This document shows, piece after piece, positions 1 through 6,424 of a stretch of DNA of 31,187 nt (positions are counted from its first letter, which is position 1; every line of letters starts with the position of its first letter). The notes under the pieces are model-generated. The model did not search any database, was not told the origin of the DNA, and was given only the letters and a program-made list of their open reading frames with translations. The stretch comes from an uncultured Collinsella sp. (GTDB taxonomy: Bacteria > Actinomycetota > Coriobacteriia > Coriobacteriales > Coriobacteriaceae), in NCBI GenBank assembly GCA_900756945.1, contig CAAELZ010000063.1:1-31187 (forward strand), read 5' to 3'. The position numbers and the translations under genes were made by a program.

Positions 1-267
1 GGCAACGCGCTCGTGAGGAAGCTGGCCGTTGAGGGTTCATGGTGCTACGCCGCGGCGCGGCACCAGCCGAAGCTCATGCCGAGGGACACGGGCGTGCCCC
101 TCGAGATAAGGATGCACGGGAGGAAGGGGTCCGAGCGGCTCCTGCGCCGCCGCGAGGAGATGATCGCCCGCGGCATGCCCGCGGCGAAGGCCAACGCGGC
201 CACCGCGGCCGAGCTCGTGAGGTGGCTGTGGGCCCTCGGCACGATGTGCCGGGAGGGCGCGGAATAG
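1..267 (+). CDS. IS110-family transposase, C-terminal fragment (cut by window edge)
   Basis: The frame is open from base 1 and stops at 265-267, giving 88 visible residues. It opens with GNALVRKLAVEGSW, which fits the helical motif of the Transposase_20 (IS116/IS110/IS902) domain, normally of the form GNxxLRRxLVEAAW. It ends with a basic helix and AAELVRWLWALG, matching the usual ARELAGFLWAI ending. Family knowledge: these are DEDD recombinases guided by a structured non-coding RNA encoded in the element's own non-coding end. The catalytic N-terminal part lies outside the window, so it is unknown whether the full gene is intact. Base composition is visibly more G+C-rich than the genes that follow, which fits a mobile element. 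Confidence 0.72.
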   Translation, partial: GNALVRKLAVEGSWCYAAARHQPKLMPRDTGVPLEIRMHGRKGSERLLRRREEMIARGMPAAKANAATAAELVRWLWALGTMCREGAE

Positions 268-567
268 ACATAGCCCCCGTCCCGGCGAGCCGGGCGGCCT
301 TCGGGGATACCCCCTATTTCGCTGTGCGCGCGGAGCCCTCCGCATGCGCCTCGACAGACTTGGGGAACCCCGCCGAAGGAATGGAGTGCGGGCCGACAGA
401 ACGGTATCCGCGGATATGAGACTGAGCCGAAGGCGTCGATGACATGCCGGGGGCGGACCGGGACGGGTTAACGGCAGGCCCCGCCGACCGATTGCAAGCG
501 GTCGGCGGGGCCATTGTGGCTCTTGACAGCGGATTGGGTCATATGAGCGAAAACCCGCCAGAGCGAG
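268..567. other. Non-coding, hairpin-rich stretch after the transposase
   Basis: No convincing gene is visible. The stretch is dense in short perfect inverted repeats: CCCGGC/GCCGGG just after the transposase stop, GCGGAG/CTCCGC near 335-350, a 12-base palindrome TATCCGCGGATA at 405-416, and the long stem at 477-512. It may be the non-coding right end of the IS110-type element, where IS1111-group members encode their guide RNA. The element boundary cannot be fixed from this window alone. Confidence 0.4.
477..512. terminator. 14-bp perfect GC-rich stem-loop
   Basis: Bases 477-490 and 499-512 are perfectly complementary, with an 8-base loop. The stem is strong but no clean T-run follows on either strand. 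It could be a terminator between the transposase and the minus-strand SDR gene, or part of the insertion element's structured end. Confidence 0.4.
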
Positions 568-690
568 CAAGGTGACGTGAAATGAAAGGGCGCTGACCTT
601 TCGGTCGCGCCCTTGAAGTTGAACGTCAGATTGTCCAAATGCGACCCGCGCAGCGTCGGCCCGTTACGGCGTTTGGCAAAACGCCGTAAC
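568..690 (-). repeat. Structured intergenic repeat, copy 1
   Basis: About 123 bases nearly identical to 3736-3857. It contains nested inverted repeats: TGACGT 573-578 with ACGTCA 623-628, AAGGGCGC 586-593 with GCGCCCTT 607-614 (continued by GACC/GGTC inside), and a terminal hairpin GTTACGGCGTTT 663-674 with its complement 679-690. The terminal hairpin ends two bases before the SDR stop codon, so a minus-strand transcript would meet it at once. A further 20-mer at 545-564 recurs at 3649-3668 with one difference. Possible roles are a terminator or RNA-stabilising element, or a dispersed REP-like repeat. Confidence 0.75.
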
Positions 691-692
691 TC

Positions 693-1493
693 CTACGGAC
701 GCTGGCCCATGCCGCCCTCGAGGGTGACGGTCTCGCCGTTCATGTACTTAAAGTCGGGACCGCAGAGTTGAACGACCACGCGGCCGATTTCCTTCTCGAC
801 GTCGCCGTAGTGACCCGCCGGCGGCATGTGGACGTTGGCCTTGAACGCCTCGGGATAGGCATCCTGGAAGTTCTCGAGCGCAGCAGTCCAGGCAAGCGGG
901 CAAACGATATTGACGTTGATGCCGTCCTTGCCCCACTCGTTGGCAGCGACGCGGGTCAGACCGCGGATGCCCTCCTTGGCAGCGGCGTAGCTGCACTGGC
1001 CATAGTTGCCAAACAGGCCGGCGCCCGAAGCAAAGTTGACCACGGAGCCCTTGGTCTCCTTCAGGTGCGGGTAGGCCTTCTGCATGTACAGGTAGGTGGC
1101 ATACAGACCGGAGTAAATGGCGAGGTTGAACTGGTCCATGGTGTGATCGGCGATCGTCACGCCCGAAGCGCTGGCCTGAGCATTGTTGACGACGGCGTCG
1201 ATGCGGCCGAACTCCTCAATGGCCTTGTCGATGACGTTCTGGACGACGGCCTCGTTGTCCTGACCAGCCGAGACATCGGCCTGAACAGGCAGAACCTTGA
1301 CGCCGTACTCGGCCTCGAGGGATTCCTTGGCAGCCTCGAGCTTGGCAACGTTGCGGCCGGTAATGACGAGGTTTGCGCCCTCCTTGGCAAAAGCGATATC
1401 GATACCGTAGCCGATGGAGCCAGCGGAGCCGTCCTTGAGCGTGGCCTTGCCGCCGCCGGTGACGATCACGGTCTTACCAGTGAAAAGTCCCAT
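693..1493 (-). CDS. SDR-family NAD(P)-dependent oxidoreductase
   Basis: A 266-residue short-chain dehydrogenase/reductase, a usual length for classical SDRs. The start at 1493 is supported by GAAAGGA seven bases upstream; an in-frame extension to 1541 has no such site. A Rossmann fold begins at residue 8 (VIVTGGG). The catalytic pair is Tyr169-AAA-Lys173, preceded by Ser156 in NFASGAG. The glycine-rich loop is unusual: between TGGG and GYG there is an insertion (about residues 16-27), so the spacing is longer than the classical TGxxxGxG. The NNAG motif reads NNAQ (103-106). The substrate cannot be deduced. It does not resemble the 7-beta-hydroxysteroid dehydrogenase known from Collinsella as I recall that sequence. 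It is divergently oriented from the next gene and is followed by the structured repeat. Confidence 0.88.
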   Translation of the reverse strand: MGLFTGKTVIVTGGGKATLKDGSAGSIGYGIDIAFAKEGANLVITGRNVAKLEAAKESLEAEYGVKVLPVQADVSAGQDNEAVVQNVIDKAIEEFGRIDAVVNNAQASASGVTIADHTMDQFNLAIYSGLYATYLYMQKAYPHLKETKGSVVNFASGAGLFGNYGQCSYAAAKEGIRGLTRVAANEWGKDGINVNIVCPLAWTAALENFQDAYPEAFKANVHMPPAGHYGDVEKEIGRVVVQLCGPDFKYMNGETVTLEGGMGQRP

Positions 1494-1512
1494 ATAAAGT
1501 CCTTTCAAATCG

Positions 1513-1530
1513 CGACGGGCCTGCCCGTCG
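1513..1530. promoter_or_regulatory. Palindrome in the SDR leader
   Basis: CGACGGGC at 1513-1520 and GCCCGTCG at 1523-1530 form a perfect 8-bp inverted repeat separated by two bases. It lies 20 bases before the SDR start on the minus strand. The position suits a repressor operator or a leader hairpin. No regulator gene is adjacent. Confidence 0.35.
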
Positions 1531-1781
1531 ACTGCGCGCATCCAACTTCACGCGCCAAAAGCTGAAATGCAACTTTAGCGGGTTCAAGTGAAAAATAAAG
1601 CCCATGGCAGGCGAACGGCGCAACGTCTTTCGGCGAAGGGAATGTCAAGTACAAACTGGATAAAGTGGCCGAGTTTTTGCTATCGACGCGAGCCATCGAA
1701 CACGTTTTGAAACTTTGCTGCAGCGCGCGGGATGTCGGCGCAAGACTTTATCATAGGGTGACAAACAACGATGAGGAGCAC

Positions 1782-3551
1782 ATGCCTATGACAGACGAGC
1801 TGGACCCCCAGACTCAACAGCATATTGATGATTCCGCAGACGTCACTGCAGATGCCGACGCTGTGACCTGCGATGATATTGGCCTCGACGACCCATTCTT
1901 GGACGAAAGCGCTACGGCGGAAACCCCCGGCGCCGAAGATGCCGGCGAGCAAAACGACGATGCGCCCGCTCAGGACGACGCCCCTGTACAGGATGCTGCT
2001 CCGCAAGCTGCGGGCCCTATCGAGGTTTCTTCGGAAGAAGAGCTCGACGCCGTCATGGACTCCATGATGGATGCCGTCAAAGCGATGAAAGACGCCGTGG
2101 CCGACGCTGACGTTGACGCCGAGGAAGAGGAGGCCGCCGAGGCAGCCTCGACCTTCGTACCCGGCGAGACTCCGGTTGCCGACCAGGGCAGCGCCATGCC
2201 CTCGTTTCTGCAGCTCGAGCATCCCACGATTGGCGCCGATGCGGTCGACCCGCACGCAGCAGGCTTTTCTGTGGTCGAGGGCGGCACCGGCAATATCGCC
2301 GCGCCGCAGGCTACCGATGCGGACGCTGCCGACACCGCTCGCCCGACCGCCCCGCACTCCCCCGCCGCGAGCCGCGATCTGGGGGCCGCTGTCTCGAACA
2401 CCGCGAACGCCGTGGGCACCTTTATCGCCCAGGGTGCCTCGGCCATGCGCGAGATGAACGCCGCGAAAAAGGCACTTGCCGATGCCCGCGCTCACCTGGC
2501 CGAACTTGAGCAGCGCATTGCCGATCAGGCCGAGGAACTCGAGACGCGCCAGGATATCGCAGGCCGCTACGACCAGATCGTCGCCGACCAGCGCCAGGCG
2601 ATTGCCACGGCCCAAAAGACTGCAGCGGCCGCCGAGATTGACCGTGATGCCCACGCCTCCAAAGCGACAGAGCTCAAGGGTCAGCTCGAACAAATGAAGA
2701 CAGAGGATGACGCGACTGAGCTCCGTCTGAAGGCCGCGCTCGATGCCGTGGAGGCCCGCGAGGCGAGCTCGCGCGAGACCGGCAACCGCCTCGTTCGACG
2801 TCTTGAGGATTCCAAGCGCATCCGCGACAAGGTGAAGGCAGAGCGAGACACCGGCATTGCCGCCGCACAACAAACCGTCGACGCCACGCGCGCCCAGCTC
2901 GAGACACTGCGTCATGAGTATGCCGAGCTGCAACGCAATCCCTCGGCAAATCCCGCCAATTACACCGTGCGCACCAGCGAGTTGTCTATGCAAATCTCCG
3001 ACGCTGCCGACGCCCTCCGCAAGGCCGAGGAAGACATTCCGCGCGTGACCGCCGATCTTGAGCATTCACTTGCCGCCGCCGAGCAGGCCGTCGAGCAGGC
3101 ACAGGCCCCTATCGCCGCCGCAAAACGCGCGCACCAAGCCGTGACGACTGAAGCCGATGCCGCGCGCGACGAGTTGCAGACGGCGAAGACTGCCGCCGCG
3201 ACTCGTCAGCGCGAACTGCGCGAGAAGATCGCCGCGGAGGACAAGGCACGCCGCGAGCAGGAACAGACCATCGCCAACGCCCAAGCAGATGCTGCACATG
3301 CACAGTCGATCATTGAACAGGCGACCGAAGTACACGACCACCCAGAGATCACTGAGTCGCTTGCAGGATCCTTGGCCCGAGACAAAGCCGAACACACCGA
3401 GACCGAGCGAGAAGTCGCCCAGCTCGAGGCCACCGAGGACGCGGTGCGCGAACGTACCCGCGACTCACGCATCAAATTCACCGGCGCCATCGTCTGCATC
3501 GTTGCCGTAGTTCTCGTGATCATCTTGATCTGGCTGTTCGCGAGCAAGTAA
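1782..3551 (+). CDS. Tail-anchored acidic coiled-coil protein of unknown function
   Basis: About 589 residues. GAGGAG at 1773-1778 supports starts at ATG 1782 or, with better spacing, ATG 1788; longer versions lack a site. There are three zones. Residues 1 to about 200 are strongly acidic, Ala/Asp-rich and probably disordered. Residues about 200-560 are Ala/Glu/Arg-rich heptad-like sequence typical of a long coiled coil, with one break around NPSANPANYT. The C-terminus is a single hydrophobic segment (about 564-586, GAIVCIVAVVLVIILIWLF) ending in ASK. No signal peptide is seen, so the bulk should be cytoplasmic with the C-terminus in the membrane. I recognise no enzymatic motif. It may be a scaffold or envelope-organising protein, by shape only. 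It lies between two copies of the same intergenic repeat. Confidence 0.8.
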   Translation: MPMTDELDPQTQQHIDDSADVTADADAVTCDDIGLDDPFLDESATAETPGAEDAGEQNDDAPAQDDAPVQDAAPQAAGPIEVSSEEELDAVMDSMMDAVKAMKDAVADADVDAEEEEAAEAASTFVPGETPVADQGSAMPSFLQLEHPTIGADAVDPHAAGFSVVEGGTGNIAAPQATDADAADTARPTAPHSPAASRDLGAAVSNTANAVGTFIAQGASAMREMNAAKKALADARAHLAELEQRIADQAEELETRQDIAGRYDQIVADQRQAIATAQKTAAAAEIDRDAHASKATELKGQLEQMKTEDDATELRLKAALDAVEAREASSRETGNRLVRRLEDSKRIRDKVKAERDTGIAAAQQTVDATRAQLETLRHEYAELQRNPSANPANYTVRTSELSMQISDAADALRKAEEDIPRVTADLEHSLAAAEQAVEQAQAPIAAAKRAHQAVTTEADAARDELQTAKTAAATRQRELREKIAAEDKARREQEQTIANAQADAAHAQSIIEQATEVHDHPEITESLAGSLARDKAEHTETEREVAQLEATEDAVRERTRDSRIKFTGAIVCIVAVVLVIILIWLFASK

Positions 3552-3569
3552 CCACTCCCCAACGATTAC

Positions 3570-3616
3570 AAGGACTGTCCCCAGGTGCCGGCACATAAGG
3601 AACGTCCCCAAGTGCC
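3570..3616. repeat. REP-like tandem pair (GTCCCCAxGTGCC units)
   Basis: Two direct 20-base units, 3570-3589 (AAGGACTGTCCCCAGGTGCC) and 3597-3616 (AAGGAACGTCCCCAAGTGCC), start 27 bases apart and differ at three positions. This GGGGAC-type word resembles the REP-like repeats spread by Y1 (IS200-like, RAYT) transposases in other bacteria. No such transposase is present here. Confidence 0.5.
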
Positions 3617-3628
3617 AACAAAGGCGAC

Positions 3629-3735
3629 GCCGATGTTTTGGCGCGGACAGCGAAAACCCGCTAGAGCGGCATCCTCTTGACAACCAAAGAAATGCCGGTG
3701 TTTTGGCAACGACAGCGAGCGGGTCGCATTTGAGA
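3629..3735. repeat. Imperfect internal duplications upstream of repeat copy 2
   Basis: GCCGATGTTTTGGC (from 3629) and GCCGGTGTTTTGGC (from about 3693) head two related units that both run on to GACAGCGA. The 20-mer at 3649-3668 also occurs at 545-564 beside repeat copy 1 with one base changed. With 3570-3616 and 3736-3857 this makes a compound repeat island filling the whole gap between the coiled-coil gene and queA. Confidence 0.5.
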
Positions 3736-3857
3736 CAAGGTGACGTGAAACGAAAGGGCGCTGACCTTCTGGTCGCGCCCTTGAAGTTGAACGTCAGATT
3801 GTCCAAATGCGGCCCGCGCAGCGTCGGCCGGTTACGGCGTTTGGAAAACGCCGTAAC
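3736..3857 (-). repeat. Structured intergenic repeat, copy 2
   Basis: Second copy of the 568-690 repeat, in the same orientation and again directly after a minus-strand stop codon (queA). The inner stem is AAGGGCGC 3754-3761 with GCGCCCTT 3775-3782, then GACC/GGTC closing a TTCT loop (TTTC in copy 1). The middle stem is TGACGT 3741-3746 with ACGTCA 3791-3796. An outer pair, 3719-3737 with 3800-3817, encloses both. The last hairpin is 3831-3842 with 3846-3857. Differences between the copies fall largely in loops, which suggests the fold matters. Confidence 0.75.
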
Positions 3858-5075
3858 CTACAAAATGAGCATCGCATCACCAAAGCTGAAGAAGCGGTAA
3901 CGTTCTTCGATGGCGGCGGCGTAGGCATCCATGATCTGGTCGCGGGTGGCCAGCGCGCTCACGAGCATCATGAGCGTAGAGCGCGGCACATGGAAGTTGG
4001 TAATCAGCGCGTCGACCACGTGATAGGTCGAGCCGGGCATGAGGTAGAGCTGCGTCGTCGCGTTCTCGCGCACCACGATGTCACCGCGGCCGAGCGTATC
4101 GGCCCCGTCCTCGCGGCCCCCAAAATAGCGCGCCGTCACAGCCGGATCGGACACCGGAGCATCGGCGTCAAACGCGCTCTCGAGCGAGCGCACCGCCGTG
4201 GTACCGACAGCAATCACACGATGGCCCTCGGCCTTCGCCTTATGCACGGCGTCGACCACCTCCTGCGACACGTGGTAGCGCTCGGTGTGCATCACGTGCT
4301 GCGTGGGGTCGTCCTCCTCCACCAGACGGAAGGTATCGATACCAACCTCGAGCTCGACGGCGGCAAACTTCGCGCCCTTGGCCTCGATAGCGGCCATGAG
4401 CTCGGGAGTAAAGTGCAGACCCGCCGTAGGAGCGGCAGCCGAGTGCTCCTCCTTCATGGCGTAGACGGTCTGGTACTTCTCGGGATCGCCCTCGTAATCG
4501 GTAATGTAGGGCGGCAGCGGAACGTGACCGGCAGCATGAATGGCCTCGTCGAGCGTGCGCGGCTCTCCAGCGGCATTGCAACCGGCCGGCTCAAAGCGCA
4601 CCAGTCGGCCGCCGCGGCTATCGGTGACAAAGTCGACGACCTCGGCCGTCAGCACCACGGGCGCGCCCTCGGGTGCATGGGCGCCGCCGGCGCGATACTC
4701 AATCTGAGCACCGGGCTTCAGACGCTTGCCCGGCTTGACCAGGCACTCCCAAACGTGACCCAGCGGATCAACATCCTCGCGGCGCTTGAGCAGCAGCGTC
4801 TCGACCACACCGCCCGAGCCTGCCTTGCGACCGATAAGACGGGCCGGCATCACGCGCGTCTGGTTGATGACGAGCACGTCGCCCGGCTCGATATAGTCGA
4901 TGATGTCGCGGAAGATGCGGTGCTCAACGGTACCGCCGTGCTCTAGCGGCGTTCCTGTCTCGGAGCCTTTGCGATCAACCACCAGCAGGCGGCAGGAGTC
5001 GCGCGGCTCGGCAGGCGCCTGGGCGATGAGCTCTTCGGGCAGGTTATAGTCAAAATCATCGGTACGCATAGACAC
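3858..5075 (-). CDS. queA: S-adenosylmethionine:tRNA ribosyltransferase-isomerase QueA
   Basis: 405 residues. It transfers and isomerises the ribosyl part of SAM onto preQ1 at position 34 of tRNAs, giving epoxyqueuosine. Family signatures seen in order: FDYNLPEELIAQ, PRDSCRLLVVDR, DVLVINQTRVMPARL, ECLVKPGKRLK, PLPPYI, EEHSAAAPTAGLHFT, GIDTFR, AVGTTAVRSLE and ITNFHVPRSTLMMLVSA. Start choice: AAGGAG lies at a good distance from GTG 5075; the ATG at 5069 is two codons in and possible. It is somewhat longer than typical QueA (about 340-365), with extra sequence in the middle around RFEPAGCNAAGEPRTLDEAIHAA. queH lies 64 bases upstream on the same strand and acts on the QueA product, so the two probably share a transcript. 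Confidence 0.95.
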   Translation of the reverse strand: MSMRTDDFDYNLPEELIAQAPAEPRDSCRLLVVDRKGSETGTPLEHGGTVEHRIFRDIIDYIEPGDVLVINQTRVMPARLIGRKAGSGGVVETLLLKRREDVDPLGHVWECLVKPGKRLKPGAQIEYRAGGAHAPEGAPVVLTAEVVDFVTDSRGGRLVRFEPAGCNAAGEPRTLDEAIHAAGHVPLPPYITDYEGDPEKYQTVYAMKEEHSAAAPTAGLHFTPELMAAIEAKGAKFAAVELEVGIDTFRLVEEDDPTQHVMHTERYHVSQEVVDAVHKAKAEGHRVIAVGTTAVRSLESAFDADAPVSDPAVTARYFGGREDGADTLGRGDIVVRENATTQLYLMPGSTYHVVDALITNFHVPRSTLMMLVSALATRDQIMDAYAAAIEERYRFFSFGDAMLIL

Positions 5076-5139
5076 GTCGGATTCTCCTTATATAGCTAAA
5101 GTCCGCTCTACATCCTAGCAGGCTGACGTCCCAAGTGAA

Positions 5140-5715
5140 CTACTTTTTGGCGGCTTTGCGCTCGTCGCGGATGCGGGCGCGGTCCATGGCCGCCTCGACA
5201 GCCGAGAAGCGGCAACCACAGTAGTTCTGCCGATACATGCCAAGCTCGCGCGAACGACGTGTCGCCTCGGGGTAATACGGGCGAAAATCGCGAATCACCG
5301 GGGTGAGCCCGTGTGCCGCCGCCAAGCGCTCAAGCACGTCATTGCAGGTATCGAACAGCTGGTACGGCGAGACGGCGAGCGTCGTGCCCACAAACTCAAA
5401 CCCGCGCTCCTGGGCCACGCGGCACGCCTCGGCCAAGCGCAGGGCATAGCACGCGCGACAGCGACGAGGCCGATCGACACCCAGCGGTGCCACGCCGGTC
5501 TCCCAGCGATCGCGGTCCTCCCCTGCCTCGATGAGCTCGATGTCGCCATCGGCACACCACCGGCGCAGCTCGTCCAAGCGGCGCTGCCATTCATCGCGCG
5601 GTTGAATATTGGGGTTGGTCCAGCAAATCGTGGGCTCAAACCCCTCCTCGCGCAGCAGGCGAACCGGCTCAAGCGAGCATGGTGCACAGCACGCATGCAG
5701 CAACAACGACTTCAT
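5140..5715 (-). CDS. queH: Epoxyqueuosine reductase QueH
   Basis: 191 residues from ATG 5715, chosen because GAGGAG sits six bases upstream; the earlier ATG at 5721 touches the site directly. QueH (formerly DUF208) is the non-cobalamin alternative to QueG and removes the epoxide oxygen from epoxyqueuosine in tRNA. The cysteine pattern is intact: HACCAPC (Cys9, Cys10, Cys13), CRAC (Cys86, Cys89) and CGC (Cys166, Cys168), which fits iron-sulfur and metal binding. TNPNIQP and the RDFRPYYPEA stretch are also typical. The enzyme is cytoplasmic. It lies between a DUF3267 gene ten bases upstream and queA downstream, all on the minus strand. Use of QueH means this step does not need B12, worth noting beside the cobalamin riboswitch further on. 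Confidence 0.92.
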   Translation of the reverse strand: MKSLLLHACCAPCSLEPVRLLREEGFEPTICWTNPNIQPRDEWQRRLDELRRWCADGDIELIEAGEDRDRWETGVAPLGVDRPRRCRACYALRLAEACRVAQERGFEFVGTTLAVSPYQLFDTCNDVLERLAAAHGLTPVIRDFRPYYPEATRRSRELGMYRQNYCGCRFSAVEAAMDRARIRDERKAAKK

Positions 5716-5725
5716 CGACATCTCC

Positions 5726-6292
5726 TCACCCAAAAAAGCGCACGCCAAAGGACGTATCCTCGCAGGCGACAATGCGGCGGTCGCGCAAAATGGTCCACAC
5801 GTAATACCAGTCGCCTACACAGCCCGACAAATGCAAGCCGGCCGCCAGATAGCACAGCAGCGGATAGCCCGAAAACGCAAACCCCAGGGCAAACGCTGTC
5901 GTCACAACAACCGTCGGCGCCAGGCAAATGGCCATGTACCGAGCACGCGAATACACCACGCCCTCGGCGCAGGCATAGATCATCGCAGTCTCGCGATTCG
6001 CCCCAAAAGTCACGTGCGCACCGGCAGGCGTCAGCAGCTTAAAAAACACCGCATGCACCAGCTCGTGCACGGCAAACGACGCTGCAGAAACCGCAACCAC
6101 ACCGACCATCCAGCCCACGACGGTGGTCCAGCCGCCCGCGTCGGCCGCATCCAGATCCGCAGGCCCACCCAGCAGCATAAACACCGGCACCAGGCACACG
6201 GCAAATACGCCAAGCACGGCCATCCCCCACACAAAGCAGGCGTGTAGGAAATCCTCGTCTTCAAACGCATGTATGTTGGAAATCTCATTCAT
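5726..6292 (-). CDS. DUF3267-family membrane protein (putative zincin metallopeptidase)
   Basis: 188 residues. Hydrophobic segments lie at about 20-41, 57-75, 112-135 and 138-160. HELVH at residues 76-80 is the HExxH zinc motif found in the membrane helix of DUF3267 proteins. The later CVGDWYYVWTILR and ACEDTSFGVRFF match the GD...D and ED...G blocks of that family. Substrate and true peptidase activity are unknown. Translation starts at ATG 6292 with only a weak upstream site. The gene ends ten bases before queH, so it probably heads the same transcript; I see no functional link to queuosine. Confidence 0.78.
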   Translation of the reverse strand: MNEISNIHAFEDEDFLHACFVWGMAVLGVFAVCLVPVFMLLGGPADLDAADAGGWTTVVGWMVGVVAVSAASFAVHELVHAVFFKLLTPAGAHVTFGANRETAMIYACAEGVVYSRARYMAICLAPTVVVTTAFALGFAFSGYPLLCYLAAGLHLSGCVGDWYYVWTILRDRRIVACEDTSFGVRFFG

Positions 6293-6424
6293 AGCATCTT
6301 AGGATAGCGCCCCTGCCACGTACCCGTCCGCATGTGCGATAATGTCGAACGATATGCACGAATTGACCACCGCGTCGCCAGGCCTTGCGCCCGGCCGCGC
6401 TCCCACCATATGCGAAGGAGTCCC

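Noticed and set aside
1643..1648. Perfect TTGACA on the minus strand upstream of the SDR gene
   Set aside because: No -10-like sequence at 16-18 bases; not reported as a promoter.
1680..3065. Minus-strand open frame opposite the coiled-coil gene
   Set aside because: Shadow of Ala/Glu-rich codons; the plus-strand frame has a ribosome site and a sensible membrane anchor.
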